NCBI GenBank assembly: GCA_963706555.1 | Contig: OY970164.1 | Location: 3,038,001 to 3,102,000 of the forward strand | Length of the DNA stretch: 64,000 bases | Source: Bog-473 sp963706555 | GTDB taxonomy: Bacteria > Actinomycetota > Acidimicrobiia > Acidimicrobiales > RAAP-2 | Direction: 5' to 3' | In this document: piece by piece, positions 24,822-32,747 of the stretch | Numbering within the stretch: the first letter of the stretch is position 1 | Layout of the letters: every line of letters begins with the position of its first letter | Made by a program: the position numbers and the translations under genes | The notes under the pieces: model-generated | Seen by the model: the letters and a program-made list of their open reading frames with translations, nothing else | What the model was told of the DNA's origin: nothing | Database searches by the model: none

Positions 24822-26215
24822 GCAAGGTCACGAGCCCCCTGTTGGTCGCCAAGTCGACCGACGAGTTCGCCCCGCAGACGCCGTCGGCGGCTGTCCGCGA
24901 AGCGGCGGCACGCTTCGATGAGCGCGTGACCGCGATCGCCCCCAAGCTCGGCCTGTCGGCAGCCGACCATGCCTTCGACCGCCGGGGCACTGCCACGGCG
25001 CTCCGCGCGCTCGATGCGGCACACGGTGGGGGATTCTTCTCCCTGGACGAAGCGACCGAGACCGACGAGGACGCTGCCGCGGCCGCGTTCTCGGGGAACG
25101 CACCCGTCGTCGACGTGCAGACGCACTTCATCGACCCCGGCCGGTGGGACCGGCCGAGTGCCGACGGGCTGAAGTGGTTCCTGACCATGGTGGACGAGCG
25201 CCGCTGGGGCGGCGGCGTCGACCCCCGCCTCATCGACGCCGCCGAGTGGGCCACACTCGTGTTCGGCACCAGTGAGACGGCAGTGGCGCTTCTCACGTCG
25301 ACGCCCGGTTCGGCCGACGACAACGTGCTGACGAACCCGCAGATTGCCGCGGCGCGCGACATCGTCGCCAAGTACGGCGCCTCGGGCCGGGTCCTGACCC
25401 ACACCATCGTGCATCCGAACCTGGGGCCGGCCGAGGTGGAGCACATGGCCGACTGGAAGGCCGAGCTCTCACCTTCGGGGTGGAAGGTGTACACGCTGTA
25501 CGGCCCGCCGACAGCCGCGTCGCCCACCGGCGGGTGGTTCCTCGATGACGACGAGATCGGGATGCCGTTCCTCGAGCAGGTGCGCGCCCTCGGCCCGAGG
25601 GTCGTGGCCTGCCACAAAGGCCTGGGGGGGCCCATCCCCGATGCGTCGGTGGCCGCGGCGTCGCCGCGCGACATCGGACCGGCGGCGCTCGCCTATCCCG
25701 ACATCAACTTCGTCGTCTATCACTCGGGCTACGAGTTGAATCCCGAAGGTGAGGAGGGTCCCTATGACGCCGCGGCGCCCAACGATGGTGTGGACCGCCT
25801 GGTGAAGACGGTCGAGACTGCCGGCATCGGGCCCGGGGGCAACGTCTATGCCGAGCTCGGCAGCACGTGGTACCTCATTCTCCGCCGACCGGCCGAAGCC
25901 GCCCACGTGTTGGGCAAGCTGCTCAAGTCCGTCGGCCCCGATCGCATCGTCTGGGGGACCGACTCCATCTGGTACGGCTCACCCCAACCGCTCATCGACG
26001 CCTTCCGCTCGTTCCAGATTCCCGAGTCGTTCCAGGAGAAGTACGGGTACCCCGCCCTCACGGCGGACACGAAGGACAGGATCCTCAGCCACAATGCCCG
26101 CCGCGTCTACGACGTCTCCGACACCGCGCTGGCCGACGCTGCAGGCTCACTCGGCGCTTCCGCCTCGTGGGTCGGGAGCGCGTCGACAGAGCTGCGCCGC
26201 GTGATGACGGCCTGA
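24818..26215 (+). CDS. Amidohydrolase 2 family protein, 465 residues
   Basis: This longer amidohydrolase has about 95 N-terminal residues before the barrel. The barrel then opens PVVDVQTHFIDPGRWDRP, with the metal HFID replacing HxH. Internal motifs are VLTHTIVHPN, the KVYTLYGPP loop, VVACHKGLGGPI and WGTDSIWYGSPQP, whose Asp is the likely catalytic residue. The C-terminal tail ends in a serine/alanine-rich stretch. It overlaps DUF2889 by 4 bp, completing a four-gene amidohydrolase operon from 20803. Its stop codon is the first TGA of the 18-bp repeat described below. The substrate is unknown. Confidence 0.82.
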   Translation: MSKVTSPLLVAKSTDEFAPQTPSAAVREAAARFDERVTAIAPKLGLSAADHAFDRRGTATALRALDAAHGGGFFSLDEATETDEDAAAAAFSGNAPVVDVQTHFIDPGRWDRPSADGLKWFLTMVDERRWGGGVDPRLIDAAEWATLVFGTSETAVALLTSTPGSADDNVLTNPQIAAARDIVAKYGASGRVLTHTIVHPNLGPAEVEHMADWKAELSPSGWKVYTLYGPPTAASPTGGWFLDDDEIGMPFLEQVRALGPRVVACHKGLGGPIPDASVAAASPRDIGPAALAYPDINFVVYHSGYELNPEGEEGPYDAAAPNDGVDRLVKTVETAGIGPGGNVYAELGSTWYLILRRPAEAAHVLGKLLKSVGPDRIVWGTDSIWYGSPQPLIDAFRSFQIPESFQEKYGYPALTADTKDRILSHNARRVYDVSDTALADAAGSLGASASWVGSASTELRRVMTA

Positions 26216-26299
26216 CGACCCTGACGGCCTGACGACCCTGACGGCCTGACGACCCTGACCGCCTGAACGACCCTGACGGCCTGAACGACCCTGACGGCC
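26211..26299. repeat. 18-bp tandem repeat CCTGACGACCCTGACGGC, five degenerate copies
   Basis: The repeat begins at the final codons of the amidohydrolase (its TGA, 26213-26215, lies inside the first unit) and runs to the start of the region before the epoxide hydrolase 3' end (stop at 26309). The unit can be read as two 9-bp half units CTGACG(a/g)CC. It is one of several gene-junction repeats in this window. Confidence 0.92.
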
Positions 26300-26308
26300 C
26301 TCTGCCGT

Positions 26309-27487
26309 CTACGACGCCGTTGCGCGCAGCGGCCGGAAGAACGCGCGCAGGTCCTCGACGATGAGGTCGGGCTCCTCGGCCGCGGCAAAGTGGCCGCCCC
26401 GGGGCATCTCGGTCCAGCGGACCAGGTTGGTGTGCTCCTCGGCCAGCCGCCGGGGGACGAAGACGAGGTCCCGTGGAAAGACGGCGATGCCCGTGGGGGC
26501 CTCGATCGACGGCGTGCGCTCGTGGGCCAACCGGTTGGGTTCCTTGAAGTTCTCCCAGTAATAGCGCATCGTCGAGCCGATGCACTCGGTGACCCAGTAG
26601 ATCATCACGTTGGTGAGGAGGAAGTCCTTCGAGAGGGCGTCGAAGACGTCGCCCTCGTGGTCGCTCCACAGCCGACGTCGCTCGAGGATCCACGAAGCCA
26701 GTCCCACCGGCGAGTCGTTCAACGCATAGGCCAGAGTCTGGGGGTCCTGGGACTGCACGGCCACATGGCTGGCCGCGAAGGCCATCCGCTCTTGCATCCT
26801 CTCGAACCAACCCTCCTCACCCGGCCCGTAGTCGGCCGGCGAGAGCCCGGAGTAGTAGGACACCCGCATCAACACAGGGAGGCTCAGGTGCACCCCGACC
26901 ATGTGCTCGGGGAATTCGTGCCCCAGCTGGGCTGTCACGCTGGCTCCCCAGTCACCTCCATGTGCGCCGAACTTCTCGTAGCCGAGCACCTCTTGCATGA
27001 GGCGTACCCAAAGGGCAGCCGTGGAGCGCACTGTCACGCCGGTGCGGAGCAAGGGGACCGAGTAGCCGTAGCCGGGGAGCGAGGGCACGACGACATCGAA
27101 CGCGTCCGCGGGGTCTCCGCCATGGCTCCCCGGGTCGGCGAGTGCATCGATCGTCTCGGCGAAGTCCCAGAACGTCCAGGGCCAGCCGTGGGTCAGTACC
27201 AGCGGCATCGGGTCGGGCCCGACGCCGCGGCGATGGATGTAGTGGATGGGCACCTCGTCCAGCACGACGCGGTAGTGCTCGAAGCGGTTCATCGCCGCTT
27301 CGTGAACCCGCCAGTCGTATCCGTTGCGCCAGTAGTCGACCAGCTCTTCGAGCCAGGCGCGGTTGGTCCCGTAGCGCCAGTCCTCGTTGCCAGGATCGAG
27401 GGGCCATCGAATCCGGGCCAACCGGTCGTCGAGGTCCTCGAGAACGCTGTCCTCGACGGAGATGGTGAAGCGTTCGGGCGTCGACAC
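26309..27487 (-). CDS. Epoxide hydrolase (EHN-type alpha/beta hydrolase)
   Basis: This 392-residue protein has an N-terminal EHN cap segment (residues about 5-110, SVLEDLDDRLARIRWP and EVPIHYIHRRG). The alpha/beta-hydrolase core follows: oxyanion loop HGWPWTFWDF (from H100), nucleophile segment GAHGGDWGAS (D179), late acid region, and catalytic histidine in RGGHFAAAEEPD (H366). It hydrates an epoxide to a vicinal diol in juvenile-hormone- and microsomal-epoxide-hydrolase-like fashion. It is the third gene of the minus operon, only 3 bp after the monooxygenase stop. The preceding monooxygenase could supply or share its hydrophobic substrate. Confidence 0.9.
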   Translation of the reverse strand: MSTPERFTISVEDSVLEDLDDRLARIRWPLDPGNEDWRYGTNRAWLEELVDYWRNGYDWRVHEAAMNRFEHYRVVLDEVPIHYIHRRGVGPDPMPLVLTHGWPWTFWDFAETIDALADPGSHGGDPADAFDVVVPSLPGYGYSVPLLRTGVTVRSTAALWVRLMQEVLGYEKFGAHGGDWGASVTAQLGHEFPEHMVGVHLSLPVLMRVSYYSGLSPADYGPGEEGWFERMQERMAFAASHVAVQSQDPQTLAYALNDSPVGLASWILERRRLWSDHEGDVFDALSKDFLLTNVMIYWVTECIGSTMRYYWENFKEPNRLAHERTPSIEAPTGIAVFPRDLVFVPRRLAEEHTNLVRWTEMPRGGHFAAAEEPDLIVEDLRAFFRPLRATAS

Positions 27488-27490
27488 GGA

Positions 27491-29011
27491 TCAGGCGACG
27501 CTGACCGGCTGGCGGGAACCGACCGCCACTCTGGTCTGCTCGGAGAGCGGGGCCAGGGTCTTGGCCAGAATGCCGTACAGAAGCGGCCCGAACGGCCACT
27601 GCGTCACGATACGTCCGGTGGGTGCCTTGTAGTAGTTGTTCGAGACCACCCACGCCGTGCCTTGCATCTGGCGGTCGATCCAACGGTTGTAGGCATCGTA
27701 GAACTTGGGACGCACCTCGATCGCGGTCGAACCTGTACGCACGAGACGCTTGGCGCAGTGGACGACGTGCTCGGCCTGGCGCTCCAACAGCGAGACGATC
27801 TCGCCGCCGTTGGTGTTGGGACCGTACTGGATGAAGAAGTTGGGGAACCCCGGGACGGTCATGCCGAGCAGTGCCCGGGGCTCGCCGGCCCACGCCTCGT
27901 GGATGGTGCGTCCGCCGACGCCCACGATCTCGAGGCTGGAGAGGTAGCTCGCCGGCTGGAAACCGGTGGCCATCACCAGGACGTCGGCGAAATACTCGTT
28001 GCCGTCGACGTCGATCACCCCTTTCTCGGTCACGGACTCGACGGCATGGGGAACGAGTTCCACGTTGTCCCGCAGGAGCGCGGGGTAGAAGGTCGAGTTG
28101 AGGATGGGTCGCTTTCCCGGGTAGGGGTACTTGGGTGTGACGGCCTCGGCCAGATCGGGCCGGTCAGCGAAGACCCGCTCGATGAAAGAGCGGCATTGCT
28201 GCTCACGCAGACCGTTGATCTTGGTGCCGGGCTTATGGATCGCTCCGCCGATCTGGTTCTTCTCGAGCTGGTAGGCCGCCTTCCACCGCGTGATGCGTCG
28301 TTGCAGCTTGCTCTGGTAGGTTGCGCGCTCCTCGGGCGTGAAGTCGCGGTCGCCTTTGGGCACGACCCACCCGGGCTCTCGTTGGAAGAGGTACAGGTGA
28401 TCGACCAGCGGCGCGATCTCGGGCACGACCTGGCTCGCCGTCGAGCCCGTGCCGACCAAGGCCACGCGCTTCCCGGTGAGATCGTGCTCGTGCTCCCAGC
28501 GGAAGGTGTGGAACTTGGGCCCGGCGAAGTCGTCGAGGCCGGGCCAATCCGGATACTTGGGGTAATTGAGAAGCCCGAGCGCGCTCACCACCATGTTGGC
28601 CAGCACGCGCTCGCCGTTCTCGAGGTTGACGGTGTAGGTGTGGGTGCGCTCGTCCCAGACCGCATCACGGACTGTGGTGTTGAAGCGGAAGTGCGGGCGT
28701 AGGTCGAAGTCGTCCAGCACCTCTTCGAGGTAGGCCTGTAGCTCGGCCTGCTTGGCGTGGGTCCGCGTCCAGTCGTGGCTCTTGAACGAGTACGAGTAGA
28801 GGTGCGAGGCCACGTCGACCTCGGCCCCCGGATAACGGTTGTCCCACCACGTGCCGCCGGGTCCTTCGGACTTCTCGAAGACGGTGAATGTGTGGATGCC
28901 TGCCCGCTTGAGCTTGACGGCGGTGGCGATGCCGGCGAATCCGCCCCCGACGATGGCGACCTGCGGCGTCCCGGCAGGTCCGAAGTGCGTGCGTGCGGTG
29001 TCGGACCTCAT
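27491..29011 (-). CDS. Baeyer-Villiger-type flavin monooxygenase
   Basis: This 506-residue flavoprotein has the first Rossmann loop AIVGGGFAGIATAVKL (residues about 19-34), the FAD-binding GGTWWDNRYPGAEVDV, and the Baeyer-Villiger fingerprint at FAGPKFHTFRW (F-x-G-x3-H-x3-W), with E where P or D is usual. The NADPH-binding second motif is VALVGTGSTASQVVPE. It would insert oxygen next to a ketone to give an ester or lactone. Its ATG overlaps the esterase stop by 4 bp, and the epoxide hydrolase begins 3 bp after its own stop. An esterase beside it would suit hydrolysis of the ester or lactone product. Confidence 0.9.
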   Translation of the reverse strand: MRSDTARTHFGPAGTPQVAIVGGGFAGIATAVKLKRAGIHTFTVFEKSEGPGGTWWDNRYPGAEVDVASHLYSYSFKSHDWTRTHAKQAELQAYLEEVLDDFDLRPHFRFNTTVRDAVWDERTHTYTVNLENGERVLANMVVSALGLLNYPKYPDWPGLDDFAGPKFHTFRWEHEHDLTGKRVALVGTGSTASQVVPEIAPLVDHLYLFQREPGWVVPKGDRDFTPEERATYQSKLQRRITRWKAAYQLEKNQIGGAIHKPGTKINGLREQQCRSFIERVFADRPDLAEAVTPKYPYPGKRPILNSTFYPALLRDNVELVPHAVESVTEKGVIDVDGNEYFADVLVMATGFQPASYLSSLEIVGVGGRTIHEAWAGEPRALLGMTVPGFPNFFIQYGPNTNGGEIVSLLERQAEHVVHCAKRLVRTGSTAIEVRPKFYDAYNRWIDRQMQGTAWVVSNNYYKAPTGRIVTQWPFGPLLYGILAKTLAPLSEQTRVAVGSRQPVSVA

Positions 29012-29955
29012 CCTTTCTCCGATCCGGCGGCAGCACGGCGTGAGGTTGACCCGAGGGCTGTGCGCAGATGCTCGATCGCCTCGTTCATGGCCGCCGCCCC
29101 GGTGGGGATCATTTGTCCCATGGTGAGGAACCCGTGCATCTGCCCGTCGTAGCGCGCCACCGTGACGGGCACGCCCGCGTCGCGGAGACGTTGGGCGTAG
29201 GCGGCGCCCTCGTCCGCCAGCGGGTCGTAGCCGGCGATGACCACATGCGCCGGGCAGACCTGCGCGAGGGCATCCTCGTCTGCGAAGATCGGCGATATCC
29301 GGGGGTCGGCCGGATCACCATCGCGTACGTAGAGTTCGACGAACCACTCCATGGCCGCGGCCGTCAGGATATAGCCGGTCTCGACGCTCTTGTAGGACGC
29401 ATGGCGCATTGTGGCGTCGATCACCGGATAGGCGAGAACCTGGAACGACAGCCCGGGGACGAAAAGGGCGGCCACGGCTGCGAGGTTGCCTCCCGCTGAA
29501 TCGCCACCGACAGCGACCTTGGCCCCGGGGCCGCCTAACTCGGACGCCTGTGCGACGACGGCCCGGGTGACGGCGACGGCATCGTCGAAGGCGGCGGGGA
29601 AGGGGTGTTCGGGCGCCAACCGGTACTCGGGGACGACGACAACGATGCCGCCCCCCCTCGCCAGCTCCTTTGCGCTGTGCAGCGATTGCTGCGCGCTGCC
29701 GATGACCCAACCTCCTCCGTGCAGCCAGACGAGCACATCGAATGGTCCTTCTCCCTCTGGCGTGACGACCAGGGAGGGCACTCCCCCCAGGTCCCGTTCG
29801 ACCACCGAGGCGACAGGGATATCGGGCGGCGCCGACAGTGCGGCGGCGGCGGCGGTCCGGTCACGCACCTCCTGCGGCGTCAGGGTCTCCATGGGCGGTA
29901 AGCCTTGCGCCTGCATGGCTGAGAGAACGGCTGCTGCGTCCGGATCGAGTGGCAC
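29008..29955 (-). CDS. HSL-family alpha/beta hydrolase (esterase/lipase)
   Basis: This 315-residue hydrolase has the oxyanion HGGG (H79-G82), the nucleophile GGDSAGGN (S153), an aspartate near AGYDPLADEG and the catalytic histidine in GQMHGFLTMGQ. The hormone-sensitive-lipase type prefers short or cyclic esters. It is the first gene of the minus operon; ATG 29955 begins MPLDPDAAAVL. The combination with a Baeyer-Villiger monooxygenase immediately downstream (4-bp overlap) suggests ring cleavage of a ketone followed by lactone or ester hydrolysis. This pathway reading is inference. Confidence 0.88.
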   Translation of the reverse strand: MPLDPDAAAVLSAMQAQGLPPMETLTPQEVRDRTAAAAALSAPPDIPVASVVERDLGGVPSLVVTPEGEGPFDVLVWLHGGGWVIGSAQQSLHSAKELARGGGIVVVVPEYRLAPEHPFPAAFDDAVAVTRAVVAQASELGGPGAKVAVGGDSAGGNLAAVAALFVPGLSFQVLAYPVIDATMRHASYKSVETGYILTAAAMEWFVELYVRDGDPADPRISPIFADEDALAQVCPAHVVIAGYDPLADEGAAYAQRLRDAGVPVTVARYDGQMHGFLTMGQMIPTGAAAMNEAIEHLRTALGSTSRRAAAGSEKG

Positions 29956-30030
29956 TGTGCATCCCCCTTTGACTGGCCGCCGACACTACTCAATCGGCAC
30001 ATTCGGTCCCACTCGAAAAGGCCGGCCGAC

Positions 30031-30110
30031 TGTCACCGGGCGTTGACAAGGCACTGACCGGGCGTCGACAGGCCAGTGACCGGGCGGTCACCGGGCAGTC
30101 ACCGGACGGG
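30031..30110. repeat. TGACCGGGCG-type imperfect tandem repeats
   Basis: Imperfect units of TG(t/a)C(a)CCGGGCG with intervening GACA recur between 30031 and 30110, between the divergent esterase and thioesterase genes. The unit (about 12-14 bp) is too variable for a clean period. Nothing else recognisable lies in the 273-bp gap, which should also hold both promoters. Confidence 0.6.
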
Positions 30111-30228
30111 GACGAGTTCAGGCACCCTGTGGCATGATCCCCGGCAGGGACTTCCCATTGGGGGGAAGAGGGGCTTGGCGGGTGGACGACTCGGCCAGGT
30201 CGCTGCGACCCGGGACAACGGAGGCCAC

Positions 30229-31083
30229 GTGGCAGAACTATCGGAACTACTGGAGGTCCTTGACCTTGAGCCGGTCGGAGAGGGCCGCTTTCGCGGCCAG
30301 AACTTTTCCGAGGGTCCGGGCGGCGTGGTCTTCGGAGGCCAGCTCTTGGCCCAGGCCATTGTGGCGGGAGCGACCATCGATCCGACCAAGGAGGTCAAGT
30401 CGATCCACACGATTTTCGCCCGCGGCGGCGCACTGGACAAGCCGCTCGACATCGAGGTGGAAGCGATGCACACAGGTCGGGCTCTGGCAAGCGCGACGGT
30501 GACGGTACGTCAGGGCGAGCGCCTGTGCACCAGGTCCCTGGTCTTGTTGAGCGCGGTCGAACCGGATCTGATCCGCCACAGTGTCGACGCGCCGACGGTC
30601 GGGACGCCCGACGATGCGCCGAAAGGACCGAGCGAGGGTGGATTCTGGGAGGTGAGGATCGTGGACGGGGTCGACCTCTCCGACCCGGCCGCAGTCGGGC
30701 CGCCCGAGCTCTTCGTCTGGGTCCGCTTTCCTGAGGCGGCCACCAAGGGGGTCATCGGACAGGCTTTGTTGGCGTACGCCACGGACGGCTTCCTCATTGC
30801 CACCGCAATGCGTCCGCATGAGGGAGTCGGCCAGGCGATGTCCCACGTATCGATTTCAACCAGCGTGCTCAGCCACACGCTGACCTTCCATGAGCCGATC
30901 GATGCGTCGCAGTGGCATCTACTGGCACAGGAAAGTCCGTATTCGGGACGTGGGCGCTCGTACGGTCGCGCCAACATCTTCGGTCCCGACGGAAGCGTCG
31001 TGGCATCGTTCGTCCAGGACAACATGATCCGGGACTTTCCCGAGGGTCAGCGGCCGCAGCACGGCGAGCGCTCGGCCTTCTGA
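30229..31083 (+). CDS. Acyl-CoA thioesterase II (TesB-like)
   Basis: This 284-residue double hot-dog protein has the family start VAELSELLEVLDLEPVGEGRFRGQN, and GGQLLAQAIVAGA (about residues 43-55). The second repeat contains FVWVRFPE and ISTSVLSHTLTFHEPIDASQWHLL with the usual D-x-W. TesB enzymes release free acid from medium/long or bulky acyl-CoAs, a way to drain dead-end CoA esters. GTG 30229, with GGAGG 4 bases upstream, gives the typical length. The extension to 30076 crosses repeat-like DNA and lacks homology. It is followed by an NTF2-like gene 168 bp on. Confidence 0.88.
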   Translation: MAELSELLEVLDLEPVGEGRFRGQNFSEGPGGVVFGGQLLAQAIVAGATIDPTKEVKSIHTIFARGGALDKPLDIEVEAMHTGRALASATVTVRQGERLCTRSLVLLSAVEPDLIRHSVDAPTVGTPDDAPKGPSEGGFWEVRIVDGVDLSDPAAVGPPELFVWVRFPEAATKGVIGQALLAYATDGFLIATAMRPHEGVGQAMSHVSISTSVLSHTLTFHEPIDASQWHLLAQESPYSGRGRSYGRANIFGPDGSVVASFVQDNMIRDFPEGQRPQHGERSAF

Positions 31084-31251
31084 CTTGTCGAGCAGGCGTC
31101 GATCCACCAGCTGGGTCTCGATCCACCAGCTCGGTCTCAGCCACGCGGGGGCTGGGCCGACGCGTGCGGTACGTTGACGTCAGCACCGGAGCGACAGCAC
31201 CGGAGGCAGCATCGGAGATTGCACCAATAGCAGCAGGGGAGGGGAAGTTCC
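31084..31251. other. Gap with GTCTCGATCCACCAGCT repeat and promoter-like DNA
   Basis: Two near-identical copies of a CGATCCACCAGCTGGGTCT-like unit lie at about 31097-31134. A TACGTT (-10-like) element at 31170-31175 resembles that before the amidohydrolase at 3831. The end is the ribosome site GCAGGGGAGGGG before ATG 31252. No gene is visible. Confidence 0.4.
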
Positions 31252-31647
31252 ATGTCTGACCAAGCGGTTGTCGAGGAGTACCTGCGTACGTTTGCCGCAT
31301 TCGACTGGGAGGGTTTCGCTGCAATTCTGGCGGACGAGAATCTTCGCCGCGTCGGTCCGTTCATGGACGTGATCGAGACGAAGGAGGACTACGTCGACTT
31401 TCTCAGCAAACTGATGCCGACCTTGATCAACTATGAAGTTCGCGTCGATCGGGTGTCGGACTGCGGATCGAAGCGGTTCTTGGTGGAGCTGAGTGAGATC
31501 TTCGATGTCGACGGAGTGCGGACCGAGTACCCCCAGGCTGATTTGTTCGAGGTGAATGCGGCCGGGAAGATCAGTGGTGTGAGCATCTTTATGAAAGTGC
31601 CCGGAAGCCAGCCGCCCGTCGCCGGAGCCAGCGCCGCCGATCGCTAG
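31252..31647 (+). CDS. NTF2/SnoaL-like small protein
   Basis: This 131-residue paralogue of 11910-12305 has the same length and layout: VVEEYLRTFAAFDWEGFAA, VGPFMDVIETKEDYVDFLSKLMPT, FLVELSEIFDVDGV and a proline-rich end. It heads a series of genes (31684, 32214, 32748) that encode a hot-dog dehydratase pair and a CoA-transferase. It may be an accessory or isomerase for the same acyl-CoA substrate. There is no direct evidence for catalysis. Confidence 0.72.
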   Translation: MSDQAVVEEYLRTFAAFDWEGFAAILADENLRRVGPFMDVIETKEDYVDFLSKLMPTLINYEVRVDRVSDCGSKRFLVELSEIFDVDGVRTEYPQADLFEVNAAGKISGVSIFMKVPGSQPPVAGASAADR

Positions 31648-31683
31648 TGGACCGATACTGCGCGGCAGGGGAGGTCCGACGGA

Positions 31684-32217
31684 ATGAGTGAGCTCGGTTC
31701 GACGGGGTACGACATCGCCGTCGGGACCTACGAGGATGCGCTGTCCATGGTCGGGTACACCACGCCGGTCCGCTTCGGCGAAACGCCGGTGAACGTCGGC
31801 ATGGTGCGGTACTTCGCCGCCATGGTCCACGACGCCAACGCAGGGTTCTGGGACGAGGATTTCGCAGCGCGAGAGTGGGGCGGCTGCATCTCGCCACCGG
31901 CCATGTTGATGACGTGGGTCATTCCCATCGAGTGGAAGCCCGGGGGCGCTCTCCCCATGCCGTTGCTCACGGCCCGGGTTCCCCTGCCGGGGAGCACGTT
32001 CGTCAACGCTTCGAACGAAACCGAGTTCTTCCGGCCGCTCCGTGTCGGCGATGTCCTCAACGTCACCGAGGAGCTGGTTGCGGTCTCGGCTGAGAAGCGG
32101 ACAGCGATCGGCTCGGGACACTTCGTCACCACCTGCAGCACCTTCCGTCGGCAGGACGGGACGATGGTGGCCCTCATGACGAACGTACTGTTCCGGTTCG
32201 ACCCCGATGCCGCATGA
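31684..32217 (+). CDS. MaoC/FAS1-like dehydratase subunit (N-terminal hot-dog type)
   Basis: This 177-residue single hot-dog domain has the N-terminal signature YEDALSMVGYTTPVRFGETPVNVGMVRYFAAMVHDANAGFW and CISPPAMLMTW, with no H-x(5)-H hydratase pair of its own. The next gene (32214) is the other half. Together they resemble the heteromeric ChsH1/ChsH2-type dehydratases, in which one partner carries the catalytic residues. They would hydrate an enoyl-CoA intermediate. The stop overlaps the next ATG by 4 bp, which supports a 1:1 complex. Confidence 0.75.
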   Translation: MSELGSTGYDIAVGTYEDALSMVGYTTPVRFGETPVNVGMVRYFAAMVHDANAGFWDEDFAAREWGGCISPPAMLMTWVIPIEWKPGGALPMPLLTARVPLPGSTFVNASNETEFFRPLRVGDVLNVTEELVAVSAEKRTAIGSGHFVTTCSTFRRQDGTMVALMTNVLFRFDPDAA

Positions 32218-32699
32218 TCGAAGGCATCGACTACTCGCAGCGGTTCTTCGAAGACGTCGAACCGGGTGAGGCGTTGCCACGCGTGGACGACGAGATCACC
32301 TACCGCCGGGTGATCATGAACCCGGCGACGACATGGGACTACTTTCCCGGCCATCACGATCCCGAGTACGCCCGAGCGCAGGGCCAACCGACGATCTATG
32401 TGAACACGATGCACTTTCTGGGCTTCGCCGATCGTGTCGTGAGTGAATGGGCGGGCCCTCGGATGTTTCTCGTGCGCCGGAAGGTCTCCACCCTCATGTC
32501 GATCTACGCCGGCGACACCATGGTGGGGACCGGCAGCGTGGTGGGCAAGCGCCGCGAGGAGCGGGACGGCTACGTCCGGCATCTGGTCGATGTCGAGCTC
32601 ATTGTGGCCAACCAACATGGGGACCGGTGTGCATCCGTGACCGCGACGATCGCGCTCCCGGCCCGCGAGGACCCCGAGAGGTCTCGATTGTGGTGGTGA
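32214..32699 (+). CDS. MaoC-like dehydratase subunit
   Basis: This 161-residue hot-dog protein contains YSQRFFEDVEPGEALPRVDDEITYRR and the catalytic type segment WDYFPGHHDPEYARAQGQPTIYVNTMHFLGF, with the histidines and aspartate (GHHDPEYA) of MaoC hydratases. It probably carries the active site for the heteromer with 31684-32217, whose stop it overlaps. The substrate would be a trans-2-enoyl-CoA. The double CoA-transferase follows 48 bp downstream. Confidence 0.78.
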   Translation: MIEGIDYSQRFFEDVEPGEALPRVDDEITYRRVIMNPATTWDYFPGHHDPEYARAQGQPTIYVNTMHFLGFADRVVSEWAGPRMFLVRRKVSTLMSIYAGDTMVGTGSVVGKRREERDGYVRHLVDVELIVANQHGDRCASVTATIALPAREDPERSRLWW

Positions 32700-32747
32700 G
32701 GTGCGCCAGCGGCGTCCCTGATGTCATGCCGCGTGCGACGCAATGAC

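Noticed and set aside
30076..30228. Longer start for the TesB-like thioesterase
   Set aside because: The extra 51 codons run through repeat-like DNA with no homology. GTG 30229 has a ribosome site and gives the usual family length.
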